This document shows, one piece after another, positions 29,352 through 38,451 of a DNA stretch of 64,000 bases. The position numbers and the translations under genes are program-made. Positions within the stretch are counted from its first letter, which is position 1, and each line of letters starts with the position of its first letter. The notes under the pieces were generated by a model. It saw nothing but the letters and a program-made list of their open reading frames with translations. It was not told the origin of the DNA and ran no database searches. Location of the stretch: NCBI GenBank assembly GCA_029260265.1, contig JAJDDO010000024.1:1055458-1119457 (forward strand), in the 5' to 3' direction. The stretch comes from Phycisphaerales bacterium. GTDB taxonomy: Bacteria; Planctomycetota; Phycisphaerae; Phycisphaerales; UBA1924.

Positions 29352-30098
29352 ATGTACACCTTGGTTTTAATCCGTCACGGTCAGAGTATCTGGAACAAGG
29401 AAAATCGATTCACCGGGTGGAGGGATGTAGATCTCTCTGAGCAGGGGGTTCGAGAGGCCAAGGCCGCGGGAAATCTGCTCAAGGATGAAGGATTTGTTTT
29501 CGACGAGGCGTACACCTCGGTACTCAAGCGTGCGATCCGGACACTGTGGTTCAACCTCGAAGAGATGGACCAGATGTGGATCCCTGTTTATCGTTCTTGG
29601 AAGCTCAACGAACGCCATTATGGCGCTCTGCAGGGGCTGAACAAGGCCGAGACCGCCGCCGAGCATGGCGAGGATCAGGTCAAGATCTGGCGGCGGAGCT
29701 ACGACATCCCGCCGCCAGCACTCGAAAAATCAGATGAGCGTTGGCCCGGCCACGACCCGCGGTATGCGAACATCCACGAGTCGGAAATTCCATGCACCGA
29801 GTGCCTCAAGGATACCGTCGAGCGTGTGGTGCCGTACTGGAACAATGAGATTGCACCCAAAATCAGAGCCGGCAAGCGTCTGCTCATCGCGGCGCACGGC
29901 AACTCGCTGCGGGCGTTGGTCAAGCACCTCGACGGGATCTCCGACGAGGACATCGTCGGCGTCAACATCCCGACCGGGATGCCATTGGTCTATGAACTCG
30001 ATACCGAACTGAATCCGGTATCCAAGCGGTACCTCGGCGACCCCGCAGCGGTTGAGGCCGCGATGGCCGCCGTAGCCGCACAGGGCAAAGCAAAGTAA
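29352..30098 (+). CDS. gpmA: 2,3-bisphosphoglycerate-dependent phosphoglycerate mutase
   Basis: GpmA interconverts 3- and 2-phosphoglycerate in glycolysis and gluconeogenesis. The 248 residues match the family throughout: phospho-histidine motif [53 protein letters not shown], the RRSYDIPPP segment and the second active-site histidine in [26 protein letters not shown] is placed well before the ATG. It follows comB by 29 bases and may be read from the same transcript as the secretion operon, although a separate promoter is likelier for a central enzyme. Confidence 0.95.
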   Translation: MYTLVLIRHGQSIWNKENRFTGWRDVDLSEQGVREAKAAGNLLKDEGFVFDEAYTSVLKRAIRTLWFNLEEMDQMWIPVYRSWKLNERHYGALQGLNKAETAAEHGEDQVKIWRRSYDIPPPALEKSDERWPGHDPRYANIHESEIPCTECLKDTVERVVPYWNNEIAPKIRAGKRLLIAAHGNSLRALVKHLDGISDEDIVGVNIPTGMPLVYELDTELNPVSKRYLGDPAAVEAAMAAVAAQGKAK

Positions 30099-30103
30099 TA
30101 TTC

Positions 30104-30250
30104 TTACCGGGTCATTTCGCGTTTGAGCTGAACCCTGCGTTGCTTGCTCGCTTCGCGTTTGCGTCGCTTGCGTGAGATGCTCGGCAGTTTGTTCAGCATG
30201 CTATCACCCCAGACCTTCAGCCGACTTGGTTTGGTGTGTCCGTGGTTCAT
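30104..30250 (-). CDS. 48-residue, highly basic peptide, translationally coupled to the M24 peptidase
   Basis: The reading frame is MNHGHTKPSR-LKVWGDSMLN-KLPSISRKRR, followed by a Lys/Arg/Gln-rich end finishing in EMTR. Its ATG overlaps the stop codon of the upstream M24 peptidase gene as ATGA, a hallmark of coupled genes in real operons and repeated at other gene pairs in this window. About 16 of 48 residues are Arg or Lys, so it probably binds nucleic acid or the ribosome. I recognise no ribosomal protein in it. An internal Met at residue 18 could give a 31-residue form. The family is unknown. Confidence 0.55.
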   Translation of the reverse strand: MNHGHTKPSRLKVWGDSMLNKLPSISRKRRKREASKQRRVQLKREMTR

Positions 30251-31410
30251 GCCCAGCTCAGCCCCTCGGGCAATCTATTGAAGTTCTCATACCCGTCTTC
30301 GGTGACCACAACCATGTCCTCGATGCGGATGCCGCCGATGGCTTTGCAATACAGGCCCGGCTCGATGGTGATCACATCGCCGGCGATCAGTGCGGGTCCG
30401 CCGACATCCAAAAGCGGGGGCTCATGCACATCGAGTCCGATCCCGTGACCGGTGCCGTGCACCATAGCACAGTGTGTATCCGGAGCATCATCGTCGGGCA
30501 TCGTGACGCCGTATCCATGCTTGGCGAGGACTGCGATGGTTGCCCTGTGCATCTCATCGCCGGTGACGCCTGCTTTTGTGATGCCTTGCGCTGCTTGCTT
30601 GGCTTCGACGACGGCGGCATGCATCCTGGCAACCTCTTCCGGGATATCACCGTGAACAACCGTGCGGGTGCAGTCGCCGTTGTATCGGGTTGCTGAGATG
30701 AACGGGAACAGGTCGATGATCACAGGCTGGGCAGTTTTCAAGGCGCCCGCCCCGCGATGGTGACAATCCGCACCTATTGGCCCGCCCGCGGTGATCGAGC
30801 CGTGTGGTGTCGAGGCTCCGTGCTCAAGAAAGAACACATCGATCATCCGTGCAAGCCGCTCTGAGGTCAGCGGGGAGCCATCGCAGTGGAGGACGCCATC
30901 AGAATCAGCGGTTGCATTGGCGACCGTCGTGCAGGCGTAGGACATGCATTTCTCGGTGAGGTTCTGAGCCGCGCGGAGATGACCCAACTCGGTTGGGTCC
31001 TTCGATCGTCGATCGAGCACGAATAGGTCCGGATCGCAGGTGACCGTGATCCCCGCCTCTTCGATGATGTGCGCGTTGAGCAAGGGCAGGCTGCGGTCTG
31101 CGGTGACATGGGTGATCCCGCGTCGGCGTAGGCACTCGGCGATGGATTGGGCGGTTGCGATGGTCCGATCGCCTGACAATCCGCCGGCGGGGGTAAAGTC
31201 AGAATACCCGAAGCACTGGTCAACGCTCGCGTGCTTACGGGCACGCCCAAGTTCGATCTCGCGCAAGATAAGTACCCGCTCTTTTGTTTCGCTCGCATCG
31301 AACTCGATATAGCCGACCGGATCACCAACCCCAAATTGGACTTTGTGGTACAACGAGAGGTTGGTAAGCGGGACGCCGCCCATGACGATTGCGTGGTTGT
31401 CGTTGCTCAT
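30247..31410 (-). CDS. M24-family metallopeptidase (Xaa-Pro aminopeptidase-like)
   Basis: The 387-residue protein has the pita-bread fold: DLFPFISATRYNGDCTRTVV (two metal aspartates), MVHGTGHGIGLDVHEPPLL (metal and substrate histidines), the glutamate in TIEPGLY and a last glutamate in GIRIEDMVVVTEDG. An N-terminal creatinase-like part precedes it. Such enzymes remove N-terminal residues before proline in the cytosol. The start at 31410 lies 25 bases from the divergent xthA start; an ATG at 31383 would widen the gap. Its stop overlaps the start of a 48-residue basic peptide gene. Confidence 0.85.
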   Translation of the reverse strand: MSNDNHAIVMGGVPLTNLSLYHKVQFGVGDPVGYIEFDASETKERVLILREIELGRARKHASVDQCFGYSDFTPAGGLSGDRTIATAQSIAECLRRRGITHVTADRSLPLLNAHIIEEAGITVTCDPDLFVLDRRSKDPTELGHLRAAQNLTEKCMSYACTTVANATADSDGVLHCDGSPLTSERLARMIDVFFLEHGASTPHGSITAGGPIGADCHHRGAGALKTAQPVIIDLFPFISATRYNGDCTRTVVHGDIPEEVARMHAAVVEAKQAAQGITKAGVTGDEMHRATIAVLAKHGYGVTMPDDDAPDTHCAMVHGTGHGIGLDVHEPPLLDVGGPALIAGDVITIEPGLYCKAIGGIRIEDMVVVTEDGYENFNRLPEGLSWA

Positions 31411-31435
31411 GAAGCACAATAGGGCGATAGACTCC

Positions 31436-32206
31436 ATGATGCGGATAGCAACATGGAATGTCAACGGTCTGCGGGCAGCAATCCGCAAGGGATTCGGAGA
31501 TCATCTTCAACGGCTCAGCCCCGATGTGCTGCTGATGCAAGAGGTGCGTGCGCTCAAAGAGCAGCTTCCTTCCGACTGGATTGAACCGAGCGGGTGGAGC
31601 ACGCTCTGGCACCCCGCGGAGAAAAAGGGGTACTCTGGGACCGCGATCTGGGCGAATCAGGATCAGAAAGAGGAACAACGCGGCGCGGGCGAACCAGACC
31701 CGGAGGGGCGGGTCATTGTTTCCCGGGTCGGAGGGGTCCGGGTTGTGAGCGTGTACCTACCCAGCGGGTCATCGGGCGAGCATCGCCAGGCGGAAAAAGA
31801 CCGTTGGCTTGGTTTCTTCCATGAATGGACGAGCAAGCTCGCCCGATCGAGGGTTCCAACCGTCCTCGGCGGAGATTTCAACATCGCCCACACCGCGCAG
31901 GACATTTTTTATGCCAAGAGCAATGAAAAAAACTCGGGGTTCTTGCCGCACGAACGCACCTGGATGGGCGAGCTGCTCTCGCAGGGGTGGGGTGATGTGG
32001 TCCGCGAGAAGTTTGGCGATGTGGACGGCCCGTATTCATGGTGGTCAAACCGAGGTCAGGCGCGGGCGTTGGATCGTGGTTGGCGTATTGATTATTTGCT
32101 CGTGAACAAGGCCGCGAAAAAGCTGGTCACCGATTGTTTCATTGATCGCCAGAGCGGGCTGGAAGTCTCTGACCATGCAATGGTGGTGGTGGATCTTGAT
32201 GTCTAG
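31436..32206 (+). CDS. xthA: Exodeoxyribonuclease III (AP endonuclease family)
   Basis: XthA cuts DNA at abasic sites and trims 3' ends in base-excision repair. Visible residues are MRIATWNVNGLRAA (Asn), the metal glutamate in LLMQEVRA, the catalytic GGDFNIAHTAQD, WWSNRGQARALDRGWRIDYLL and the C-terminal SDHAMVVVDLDV with the active-site histidine. At 256 residues the length is normal. Two ATGs in a row (31436, 31439) can start it. The stop codon lies in a CTAG shared tail to tail with the desulfurase gene. Confidence 0.95.
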   Translation: MMRIATWNVNGLRAAIRKGFGDHLQRLSPDVLLMQEVRALKEQLPSDWIEPSGWSTLWHPAEKKGYSGTAIWANQDQKEEQRGAGEPDPEGRVIVSRVGGVRVVSVYLPSGSSGEHRQAEKDRWLGFFHEWTSKLARSRVPTVLGGDFNIAHTAQDIFYAKSNEKNSGFLPHERTWMGELLSQGWGDVVREKFGDVDGPYSWWSNRGQARALDRGWRIDYLLVNKAAKKLVTDCFIDRQSGLEVSDHAMVVVDLDV

Positions 32207-33414
32207 CGTTCGTTCGATGACTCCGCGATGATGCGGACCGCGCTGAGGAATCGGCCAATCTGCTCGGGTGTGGTTGCGGTGCCGGGAGAGACGCGAACGC
32301 CGCCATCGGTGCAGGTGCCGATGGCGTTGTGGAGTTCCGGCGCACAGTGCACCCCGCCTCGGGCGGCGATGTGATGCTCGGTATCGAGTATCGCGCCGAC
32401 CTCGCGGGCACAGAGCCCCTTGATATTGAACAGCACCACCGGCATTCGGTTTTCGATCGTCGGCTTGCCGTAAATCATCACGCCGGGGATGGTCTTGAGC
32501 CCCTCAAGAATCTGTGCGGTCAGCGACATCTCGTGCTCATGGATTGACTCGCAGCTTGCGTCCATCGCTGCGAGCAGCCCAGCGAATCCGACAGCGTTTG
32601 GTGTGCCCGCTTCGAGTGCATCAGGCAGGTGCGTGGGCATCTCGAGCCCGGGGGCGATTGATCCGGTTCCGCCTCGGCGTTCGCAAAAGAGCCTCGGGTT
32701 TGTGCAAGATTCTGGGAATGCGCGTTCGCTGACATAGAGCGCCCCGGTCCCCGTTGGACCCCGCAGCCCCTTGTGCCCGGCGATGGTGAGCAGATCAATG
32801 TCATCGCGTTGGACATCGATCGCGATATGACCCCCGGTCTGCGCAGCGTCGACCATAAAAAGCACATCGGGTGATCGCTCGCGGATCGCCCTGGAGACTT
32901 GCCCGACGGGCTGGATCGTGCCGAGCACATTTGAAGCGTGTGATACGGTGACCAGCACGGTGCGTTCATTGCACGCGTCGGCGATAGCTTGCGGATCCAT
33001 CAAGCCTTGATGATCGCACGGCACGATAACGAGATCGAGCAGCCCGTCGCTCGCGAAACAATGCAAGGTGCGGAGCACCGCGTTGTGCTCGATCGCGCTG
33101 GTGACGACATGGATCTTGAAATCGGGGGGGCAGCATTTTAGTGCAGCACGGACCACGCCATGAATCGCAAGGTTGATCGAATCTGTGCAGCCCTGGGTGA
33201 GCACCACGCGCATGGATTGAGGTGCGTTGATCAACTCGCCAATCCGAGAGCGAGCAGCCTCGATAGTCCGTGCTGCTTGGCGTGCGAGGTGATGCCCGCC
33301 GCGCCCAGGGTTGCCGCCCTTGGTCCGCAGAAAGTCGACCATCGCCTCGCCAACCGATTCGGGCTTGGGCCAGCTCGTCGCCGCATTATCGAGGTAAATG
33401 AAGTCCCTGTGCAT
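32203..33414 (-). CDS. Cysteine desulfurase-family class V aminotransferase
   Basis: This PLP enzyme of about 403 residues resembles the NifS/SufS-like 'cysteine desulfurase family' group. The start is YLDNAATSWPKPESV; GCTDSINLA, THASNVLG (seen as SHASNVLG) and VDAAQTGGH follow; the PLP lysine is in IAGHKGLRGPTGTGALYV; and the cysteine loop is ARGGVHCAPELHNAIGT. It would release sulfur from cysteine for clusters or thio-nucleosides, but no SufBCD, IscU or tRNA thiolase gene is close, so its acceptor is unknown. The ATG at 33414 is chosen by homology. A methyltransferase gene lies 28 bases upstream in the same direction. Confidence 0.85.
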   Translation of the reverse strand: MHRDFIYLDNAATSWPKPESVGEAMVDFLRTKGGNPGRGGHHLARQAARTIEAARSRIGELINAPQSMRVVLTQGCTDSINLAIHGVVRAALKCCPPDFKIHVVTSAIEHNAVLRTLHCFASDGLLDLVIVPCDHQGLMDPQAIADACNERTVLVTVSHASNVLGTIQPVGQVSRAIRERSPDVLFMVDAAQTGGHIAIDVQRDDIDLLTIAGHKGLRGPTGTGALYVSERAFPESCTNPRLFCERRGGTGSIAPGLEMPTHLPDALEAGTPNAVGFAGLLAAMDASCESIHEHEMSLTAQILEGLKTIPGVMIYGKPTIENRMPVVLFNIKGLCAREVGAILDTEHHIAARGGVHCAPELHNAIGTCTDGGVRVSPGTATTPEQIGRFLSAVRIIAESSNER

Positions 33415-33442
33415 GAGCCCAGTATACCCGGATTCCGGGCGT

Positions 33443-34213
33443 CTAGACACGCCCGGCGACCAGCACGATGAACGAATCTTCCAGATCGTCCTCGGCGTTG
33501 ACGACGGGGGTGATGTAGGCGTTGCCCTCATCATCGACCGCATCGGCGAGCTTGGCATAGACATCGGTCTGGGAGAACCCGGCATCGCTCATCGCGTCAC
33601 GGAGCTCCGGGATCGACCAGAGCCTCCATTCATAGATAAACGCGTCAAACAGCTCTTCCTCGATCACCCCCGCCCGCTCGATGCGGAAGTGGATCAGGTT
33701 GGTCACCATCCCGGTGGTGGGGTCTGCTTGGTGCTGTTCCCAGGTGTATCGGCAGAGCTTACCGCCGGGCATCGGGTGAGCGCGGTGGACGCCACCCAGG
33801 GTGTAGGCGGACTCGCCGCCGTAGGTGTCACAGATAAACACGCCTCCGGAGCCCTCGAGTCTTTTTCGTGCATGCGAGAGGTATTCAACCAGCTCCGCAC
33901 GGGTGTGCAGGTACCCGATAGAAAAGTTGCCCACGAACAGCACATCGATCGGGGTGCTGATCTCGCGGACATCGCACTGATGCTTGGCGACCCGGGGATG
34001 ATCGTCACGAAAACTCAGTGCCTCGTTCTCAAGATCGACAGCGATCGCAGAACAGTCATCGCGTTGTACCCAGAGGTGCGAGAGGGCGCTGGTCCCCGCG
34101 AAGTCTTCGCCGAGAACTCTTGGATCTTCGCCGTGGATGGCGCGAATCAGCGGCACAAGATCCTTGGGCGATTGCACACACAACTCGTACAGATCATGCT
34201 TTGATAGTGTCAT
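33443..34213 (-). CDS. Class I SAM-dependent methyltransferase
   Basis: The 256-residue protein has a shortened motif I (GEDFAGTSALSHLW), then IAVDLENEAL, a DVLFVGNFSIGYLHTRAELVEYLSHARKRLEGSGGVFICDTYGG block typical of small-molecule methyltransferases, and a beta-rich end. The classic GxGxG loop is replaced by FAGTSA, as in some members of the family. The substrate is unknown. It precedes the desulfurase-like gene by 28 bases and may be transcribed with it. Confidence 0.7.
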   Translation of the reverse strand: MTLSKHDLYELCVQSPKDLVPLIRAIHGEDPRVLGEDFAGTSALSHLWVQRDDCSAIAVDLENEALSFRDDHPRVAKHQCDVREISTPIDVLFVGNFSIGYLHTRAELVEYLSHARKRLEGSGGVFICDTYGGESAYTLGGVHRAHPMPGGKLCRYTWEQHQADPTTGMVTNLIHFRIERAGVIEEELFDAFIYEWRLWSIPELRDAMSDAGFSQTDVYAKLADAVDDEGNAYITPVVNAEDDLEDSFIVLVAGRV

Positions 34214-34247
34214 ATGATGGAGGCAGCTGTTCTGCTATGAGATCGGC

Positions 34248-34586
34248 TCAAGATGCTGCCGCAGCGGCACCCATTATCCCGACGATGATTACAACATAGA
34301 CGATGATGAAGAGGATGTAGGCTGCGGAGAGCGAGATCCCGATCCAGCCGCAGATCTTCCCGGTCTTCGCCATTCCCGCAGAAGCTTCTGGGGCGGACCC
34401 GTCCGCAATACCCGCCATCGCCTTCTTGGAGAACATGACAGCTAGAATTCCACAGACTAAGCCCGGGATGAGATATGCCCAGCAAAACAGGATGGAACAA
34501 ATCCCAAGAACCATTGAGGCGATTGCTCGTCCACTGGTCTGCTGAGGGGCGGGGGAGTACTGCACGGTTGGTTGTTCTTCACTCAT
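34248..34586 (-). CDS. DUF4190-like two-helix membrane protein
   Basis: The 112-residue protein has a soluble, Pro/Gln-rich N-terminus and two membrane helices (about residues 25-50 and 83-107). The pattern GRAIASMVLGICSILFCWAYLIPGLVCGILAVMFSKKA is typical of DUF4190. The family is small and of unknown function. The ATG at 34586 fits its usual start; the frame is open nine codons further. It follows the ABC permease gene in the same direction after a 78-base gap. Confidence 0.7.
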   Translation of the reverse strand: MSEEQPTVQYSPAPQQTSGRAIASMVLGICSILFCWAYLIPGLVCGILAVMFSKKAMAGIADGSAPEASAGMAKTGKICGWIGISLSAAYILFIIVYVVIIVGIMGAAAAAS

Positions 34587-34664
34587 AGCGCAATAATACC
34601 AAACAATGGGCATTCGTGGCTGACCGGAGCTCGAATAATTTGATCATTTTGAGCACGCTCGGCA

Positions 34665-36077
34665 CTACGCCATCCGGATCCATTTGAAAAGTGTCCTCAG
34701 GTTCGGGGGTTTTCCGAACATCAGCAGCCCGACCCGGAACACCTTGGCAGCGAACCAGAGGAACAGGACCACCGCGATCGCGTTGAGCACAATCGCCGCC
34801 ATGACCTGCCATGTGGGGGGCGGGTCATTGGATGAAACCCGCATGATCATGATGAACGGGGAGATCGGCGGGACGAAGCTCGTGATTGTCGAGAACAGCG
34901 AGTTCGGCGCCCGGATCACGGGCATAAAGAAGATGTAGGGCAGGATCATCATCATCATGACCGGGGTCATCAATGACTGGGCCTCGCGGAGGTCATTGAC
35001 CGCCGAGCCAACCGCCGCCATCAGCGACGCGAACATGAAATACGCGAGCAGGAAGAACACGAAGATGTACAAGAAAGTCACCGGGGTGACCAGATCGTTG
35101 CGGTTAAAGAATACCAGCCCCGCGATCCCGACGCCGTTGTAGATGGTCAGCAGCGAGAGCCCGACGCCCATCTGTCCGACGATTTTTCCGGTCATCAGCT
35201 CGAGCGGTGAGACCGCCGAGAGCAGCACCTCGACCACGCGGCTTGATTTTTCTTCGACCGTCGTGGTCAGCAGGTACTGCCCGCCCGTCATGCACGCCAT
35301 CAGCAAGAGCATGAGCGACGCGAACGGGATCGCAAAGTTGGTCAGCCCAGAAGATTCGTTGCGTTCGCCTTGCTCGGTGATCTCTTTGCTCTTGCGTGCT
35401 CTGACCGAGCTGAGTTCAATCACGGTATCGCGGTCGATATTGGCGTTCTGGTATCGGAGTTCGCGGATCGACCACCTCACCGAGTCCTCGATTTCATTGA
35501 TGGTTTCCTCGTTGAGCTTCGGGCGGAAGTAGGCTTGGTAGACGCCGTAGCCCTCCTCGTCGTTGACCTTGCGTGTTGCGTCGGCGTCGATCTCGACGAT
35601 CGCGATGAGTGTTTCGATATCCGCATCCGAGTCGGCGGTGGTGGCCACTTGCTCGCGGAGCTCGGCCTTGAGCTCTTCGATGTCCGCGTCTGCTGCGGTT
35701 GGGATCACGCGAAACTTGGGATAGCGGATCATTTGTGCCGCGTTGTCGATCGCATCGTTTGCCTTCTCGCCGACGAGTCCGCCGATGAGCCCCTTGGCGG
35801 CGTCTTTTATTCCCTCGGCTGTGGCAATCCATCGTTGCTCAACCTGCTCGGGTGATAGACGATCGATCGCGACATCGCTGACCTCGCCAGATCGGTCGAG
35901 CACATAAATCGTCCCGGCGTCGGCGGGGGGTTGTGAGCGCATGGTGACCATCACCACAACCATGATGACCAGCACCATTACCGCCGGCAGCACCAACGCG
36001 CCGATGATGAATCCCTTGGTGATCGCCGTCGATGCAAACTCGCGAGCTGCAACCCGGAGTACCTTTGATACATTCAT
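34665..36077 (-). CDS. ABC-2-type permease (NatB/YhaP-like)
   Basis: The 470-residue protein has one N-terminal membrane helix, a soluble domain of about 170 residues (residues 55-240) and a block of five or six membrane helices at the C-terminus, the arrangement of NatB-type sodium-efflux or drug-efflux permeases. SPLELMTGKIVGQMGVGL and an EEKSSRVVEVLLSAVSP segment are the conserved coupling region. Its start overlaps the end of the ATPase gene by four bases (ATGA), so the two are made together. The transported substrate is unknown. Confidence 0.85.
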   Translation of the reverse strand: MNVSKVLRVAAREFASTAITKGFIIGALVLPAVMVLVIMVVVMVTMRSQPPADAGTIYVLDRSGEVSDVAIDRLSPEQVEQRWIATAEGIKDAAKGLIGGLVGEKANDAIDNAAQMIRYPKFRVIPTAADADIEELKAELREQVATTADSDADIETLIAIVEIDADATRKVNDEEGYGVYQAYFRPKLNEETINEIEDSVRWSIRELRYQNANIDRDTVIELSSVRARKSKEITEQGERNESSGLTNFAIPFASLMLLLMACMTGGQYLLTTTVEEKSSRVVEVLLSAVSPLELMTGKIVGQMGVGLSLLTIYNGVGIAGLVFFNRNDLVTPVTFLYIFVFFLLAYFMFASLMAAVGSAVNDLREAQSLMTPVMMMMILPYIFFMPVIRAPNSLFSTITSFVPPISPFIMIMRVSSNDPPPTWQVMAAIVLNAIAVVLFLWFAAKVFRVGLLMFGKPPNLRTLFKWIRMA

Positions 36078-37060
36078 GATGCTGCCTCCTCGGAATCCGC
36101 ATTCTCGCCAGCAAGCAGATCCGCACGCAGCTGCTCGGCGTCTGCGCCGCGTTCACCCCCGGTGACGATCTCAATAAAGACATCCTCCAGGGTCGGCTTC
36201 TTGATCTCGATTCGGTTCATCGGATGGGCAGCCAGAAGCTTGCCCATCGCTGTTTGAGGATCCATCCCCTCGCGGAGAATCACTTCAAGGGCACCCTCAA
36301 CCACCGAAACATGGGCGACCCCATCGACCTGGCCAATCTCATCCGCGATCCCAAGCCCGGCGGTGGGGGCGATGTGAATCGCCCGAGGATCAAAGCGGGT
36401 ACGGATGTCGTCGATTGTGTCGTCGAGCACTTTTTTGCCCTGATGGATCATCACGATATGGTCGCAGAGCTGCTCTGCCTGGAACATCACATGGGTCGAA
36501 AAGATCACGGTTTTACCGCTGGTGTGCAGCTCGTCGATCAGCCCACGCAGCAACCTCATGTTGACGGGATCAAGCCCGGAGAACGGCTCATCGAGGATGA
36601 TCAAATCCGGGTCGTGGAGCACCGAGGCAATGAACTGCACCTTCTGCTGCATTCCCTTTGAGAGCTCTTCGCACTTTTTCTTGTACACCTCGGTGAGCTC
36701 GACGCGCTCGAGCCATTGCATCACGGTGGCGTTGAGCCCGTGGGAATCGAGACCCTTCAGCCGACCGATGTGCTTGAGAAACGAGCCGACCTTCATTTTC
36801 TTGTAAATCCCGCGTTCCTCAGGGAGGTACCCGATCTGGTCCTTCGACTCGATCGCCGAGTGCTTCCCAAGCACAGAGAGCTCGCCGCGGTCTGGGAACA
36901 GGATCGACATGATCATGCGGATGGTGGTTGTCTTGCCGGCGCCGTTTGGCCCGATGAATCCGTAGATCGAGCCAAGGGGGATATCGAGATCGATCCCTTC
37001 GACAGCTACTTTCGGTCCGAAAGTTTTCCGGACGCCTTGCATTGAAACCGCGTTGGTCAT
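36074..37060 (-). CDS. ABC transporter ATPase (NatA-type)
   Basis: The 328-residue ATPase shows Walker A GPNGAGKTT, the Q-loop GYLPEERGIYKKM, signature LSKGMQQKVQFI, Walker B LIILDEPFSGLDPVN and H-loop FSTHVMFQAE. The form 'LPEERGIY' is typical of the NatA/YhaQ group. A DUF4162-like C-terminal domain follows (about residues 215-305), and the end is acidic. The partner is the permease encoded downstream with an ATGA overlap. The start is 131 bases from the divergent prfA gene. Confidence 0.9.
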   Translation of the reverse strand: MTNAVSMQGVRKTFGPKVAVEGIDLDIPLGSIYGFIGPNGAGKTTTIRMIMSILFPDRGELSVLGKHSAIESKDQIGYLPEERGIYKKMKVGSFLKHIGRLKGLDSHGLNATVMQWLERVELTEVYKKKCEELSKGMQQKVQFIASVLHDPDLIILDEPFSGLDPVNMRLLRGLIDELHTSGKTVIFSTHVMFQAEQLCDHIVMIHQGKKVLDDTIDDIRTRFDPRAIHIAPTAGLGIADEIGQVDGVAHVSVVEGALEVILREGMDPQTAMGKLLAAHPMNRIEIKKPTLEDVFIEIVTGGERGADAEQLRADLLAGENADSEEAAS

Positions 37061-37191
37061 GAAAACCCCTCTGAGCGTGGTGCAGAATCCTTGTGGATGG
37101 TCTGCTCAGTGTACGCCGGTGATGTGTCTGGTTGGGAATCTCGGCGTTCTGATGTCGCTCAATCGTGTTGAATCGCCCTACCCTACCGCGG

Positions 37192-38286
37192 ATGTCTATC
37201 GCCCCGATCGAATCTGCCCTGCGAGCCAAGCTCGACCAACTCCGCACACAATACGCGGAGTTATCCGAACGGCTCGTCGCTCCAGATGTACTCGCCGATC
37301 ATAAGCAGGTTGCAGCGATATCAATCAAGCGAGCCGCGATCGCTCCCGTTGTCGAGGGTTTCGAGGCATATCTCGCGGCAGCGAATGATGCGGAGGAACT
37401 GTCTGAGGCGATCGCCGGCGATGATGCAGAACTCGCCGCGTTCGCCCGCGAAGAACTCCCCGGGGTCGAGCAAAGGGCCACGGAGTTGATCGAGCAGATC
37501 AAGCACACCTTGGTGACAGCGGACGACCGGGCGGTCGGATCAGTGATCCTTGAGATCCGCGCGGGGACAGGTGGCGATGAGGCTGCGCTGTGGGCTCGCG
37601 ATCTGCTCCAGGTCTACACGCGCTATTCGTCGAGTAAGGGGTGGACGGTGGACGAGATGGATATGGTGGTTGATTCCGGGTTTGGAGGAATCCGACACGC
37701 GGTCGTCAATATCCGAGGCGATGGGGTTTGGCAGGAAATGAGCTTTGAGGCAGGCGTGCATTCGGTCAAGCGTGTTCCCGCGACGGAAACCCAGGGTCGG
37801 ATTCATACTTCTACCTGCACGGTTGCGGTGCTGCCCGAGCCCGAGGAGATCGAGGTCGCGATTGATTGGACCAACGATGTCGACGAGCATGTGACCACCT
37901 CGCAGGGACCCGGCGGGCAGAATGTCAACAAGGTCGCCACCGCGGTCCACATGATTCATAAACCGACCGGGGTCGAAGTCCGGATGCAAGAAACCAAATC
38001 CCAGGCGCAGAACCGTGAAAAAGCTAAACGGCTTCTGATGGCGAGGGTCTATGAGATCGAGCGTCAAAAGATCGACGCCGAGCGGGCAGCCGAACGAAAA
38101 GGACAGATCGGCACCGGGCAGCGATCAGAAAAAATCCGGATCTATCGGTACCAAGACAACATCGTGGCTGATCAGAGGCTGGGCGAGAAGTTCAGCAAGA
38201 ACAAGGTTATTGATGAGGCCGACCTTCAGCCGCTGTTTGATGCGCTGATCGAGCAGCAGACCGCCGAACGCCTCGCATCATTGTGA
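37192..38286 (+). CDS. prfA: Peptide chain release factor 1
   Basis: RF1 ends translation at UAA and UAG. The tripeptide anticodon PAT is visible in KRVPATETQGRIHTST, and the peptidyl-hydrolase motif GGQ in TSQGPGGQNVNKVATAVHM. RIYRYQDNIVADQR near the end is also diagnostic for RF1 against RF2. At 364 residues the length is normal. The ATG at 37192 is chosen; the frame begins at 37165. prmC, the methylase for the GGQ glutamine, is not adjacent. Confidence 0.96.
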   Translation: MSIAPIESALRAKLDQLRTQYAELSERLVAPDVLADHKQVAAISIKRAAIAPVVEGFEAYLAAANDAEELSEAIAGDDAELAAFAREELPGVEQRATELIEQIKHTLVTADDRAVGSVILEIRAGTGGDEAALWARDLLQVYTRYSSSKGWTVDEMDMVVDSGFGGIRHAVVNIRGDGVWQEMSFEAGVHSVKRVPATETQGRIHTSTCTVAVLPEPEEIEVAIDWTNDVDEHVTTSQGPGGQNVNKVATAVHMIHKPTGVEVRMQETKSQAQNREKAKRLLMARVYEIERQKIDAERAAERKGQIGTGQRSEKIRIYRYQDNIVADQRLGEKFSKNKVIDEADLQPLFDALIEQQTAERLASL

Positions 38287-38389
38287 GCGAGCAGGGGCTT
38301 CAAGCCGATCCGTGGGTCTCGCCGATGAAACAGCATTCTCCTATGCGTCCGGCTCGGGCTCAGGCATCGTCCGATCCGGTGAACCGTGC

Positions 38390-38417
38390 TATAGTTTCGT
38401 CAGGGCGAGAACGCCCT
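38390..38417 (+). promoter_or_regulatory. Putative promoter -10 box and 5' stem-loop of the acyl carrier protein gene
   Basis: TATAGT (38390-38395) is followed by a perfect stem AGGGCG-AGAA-CGCCCT (38402-38417). If transcription starts about seven bases after the -10 box, the mRNA would begin with this hairpin, which could protect its 5' end. No T-run follows, so it is not an ordinary terminator of prfA. The -35 region is poor. Confidence 0.35.
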
Positions 38418-38451
38418 CACTATTCACAGAAATGCCCCGAGAGAACCATCA

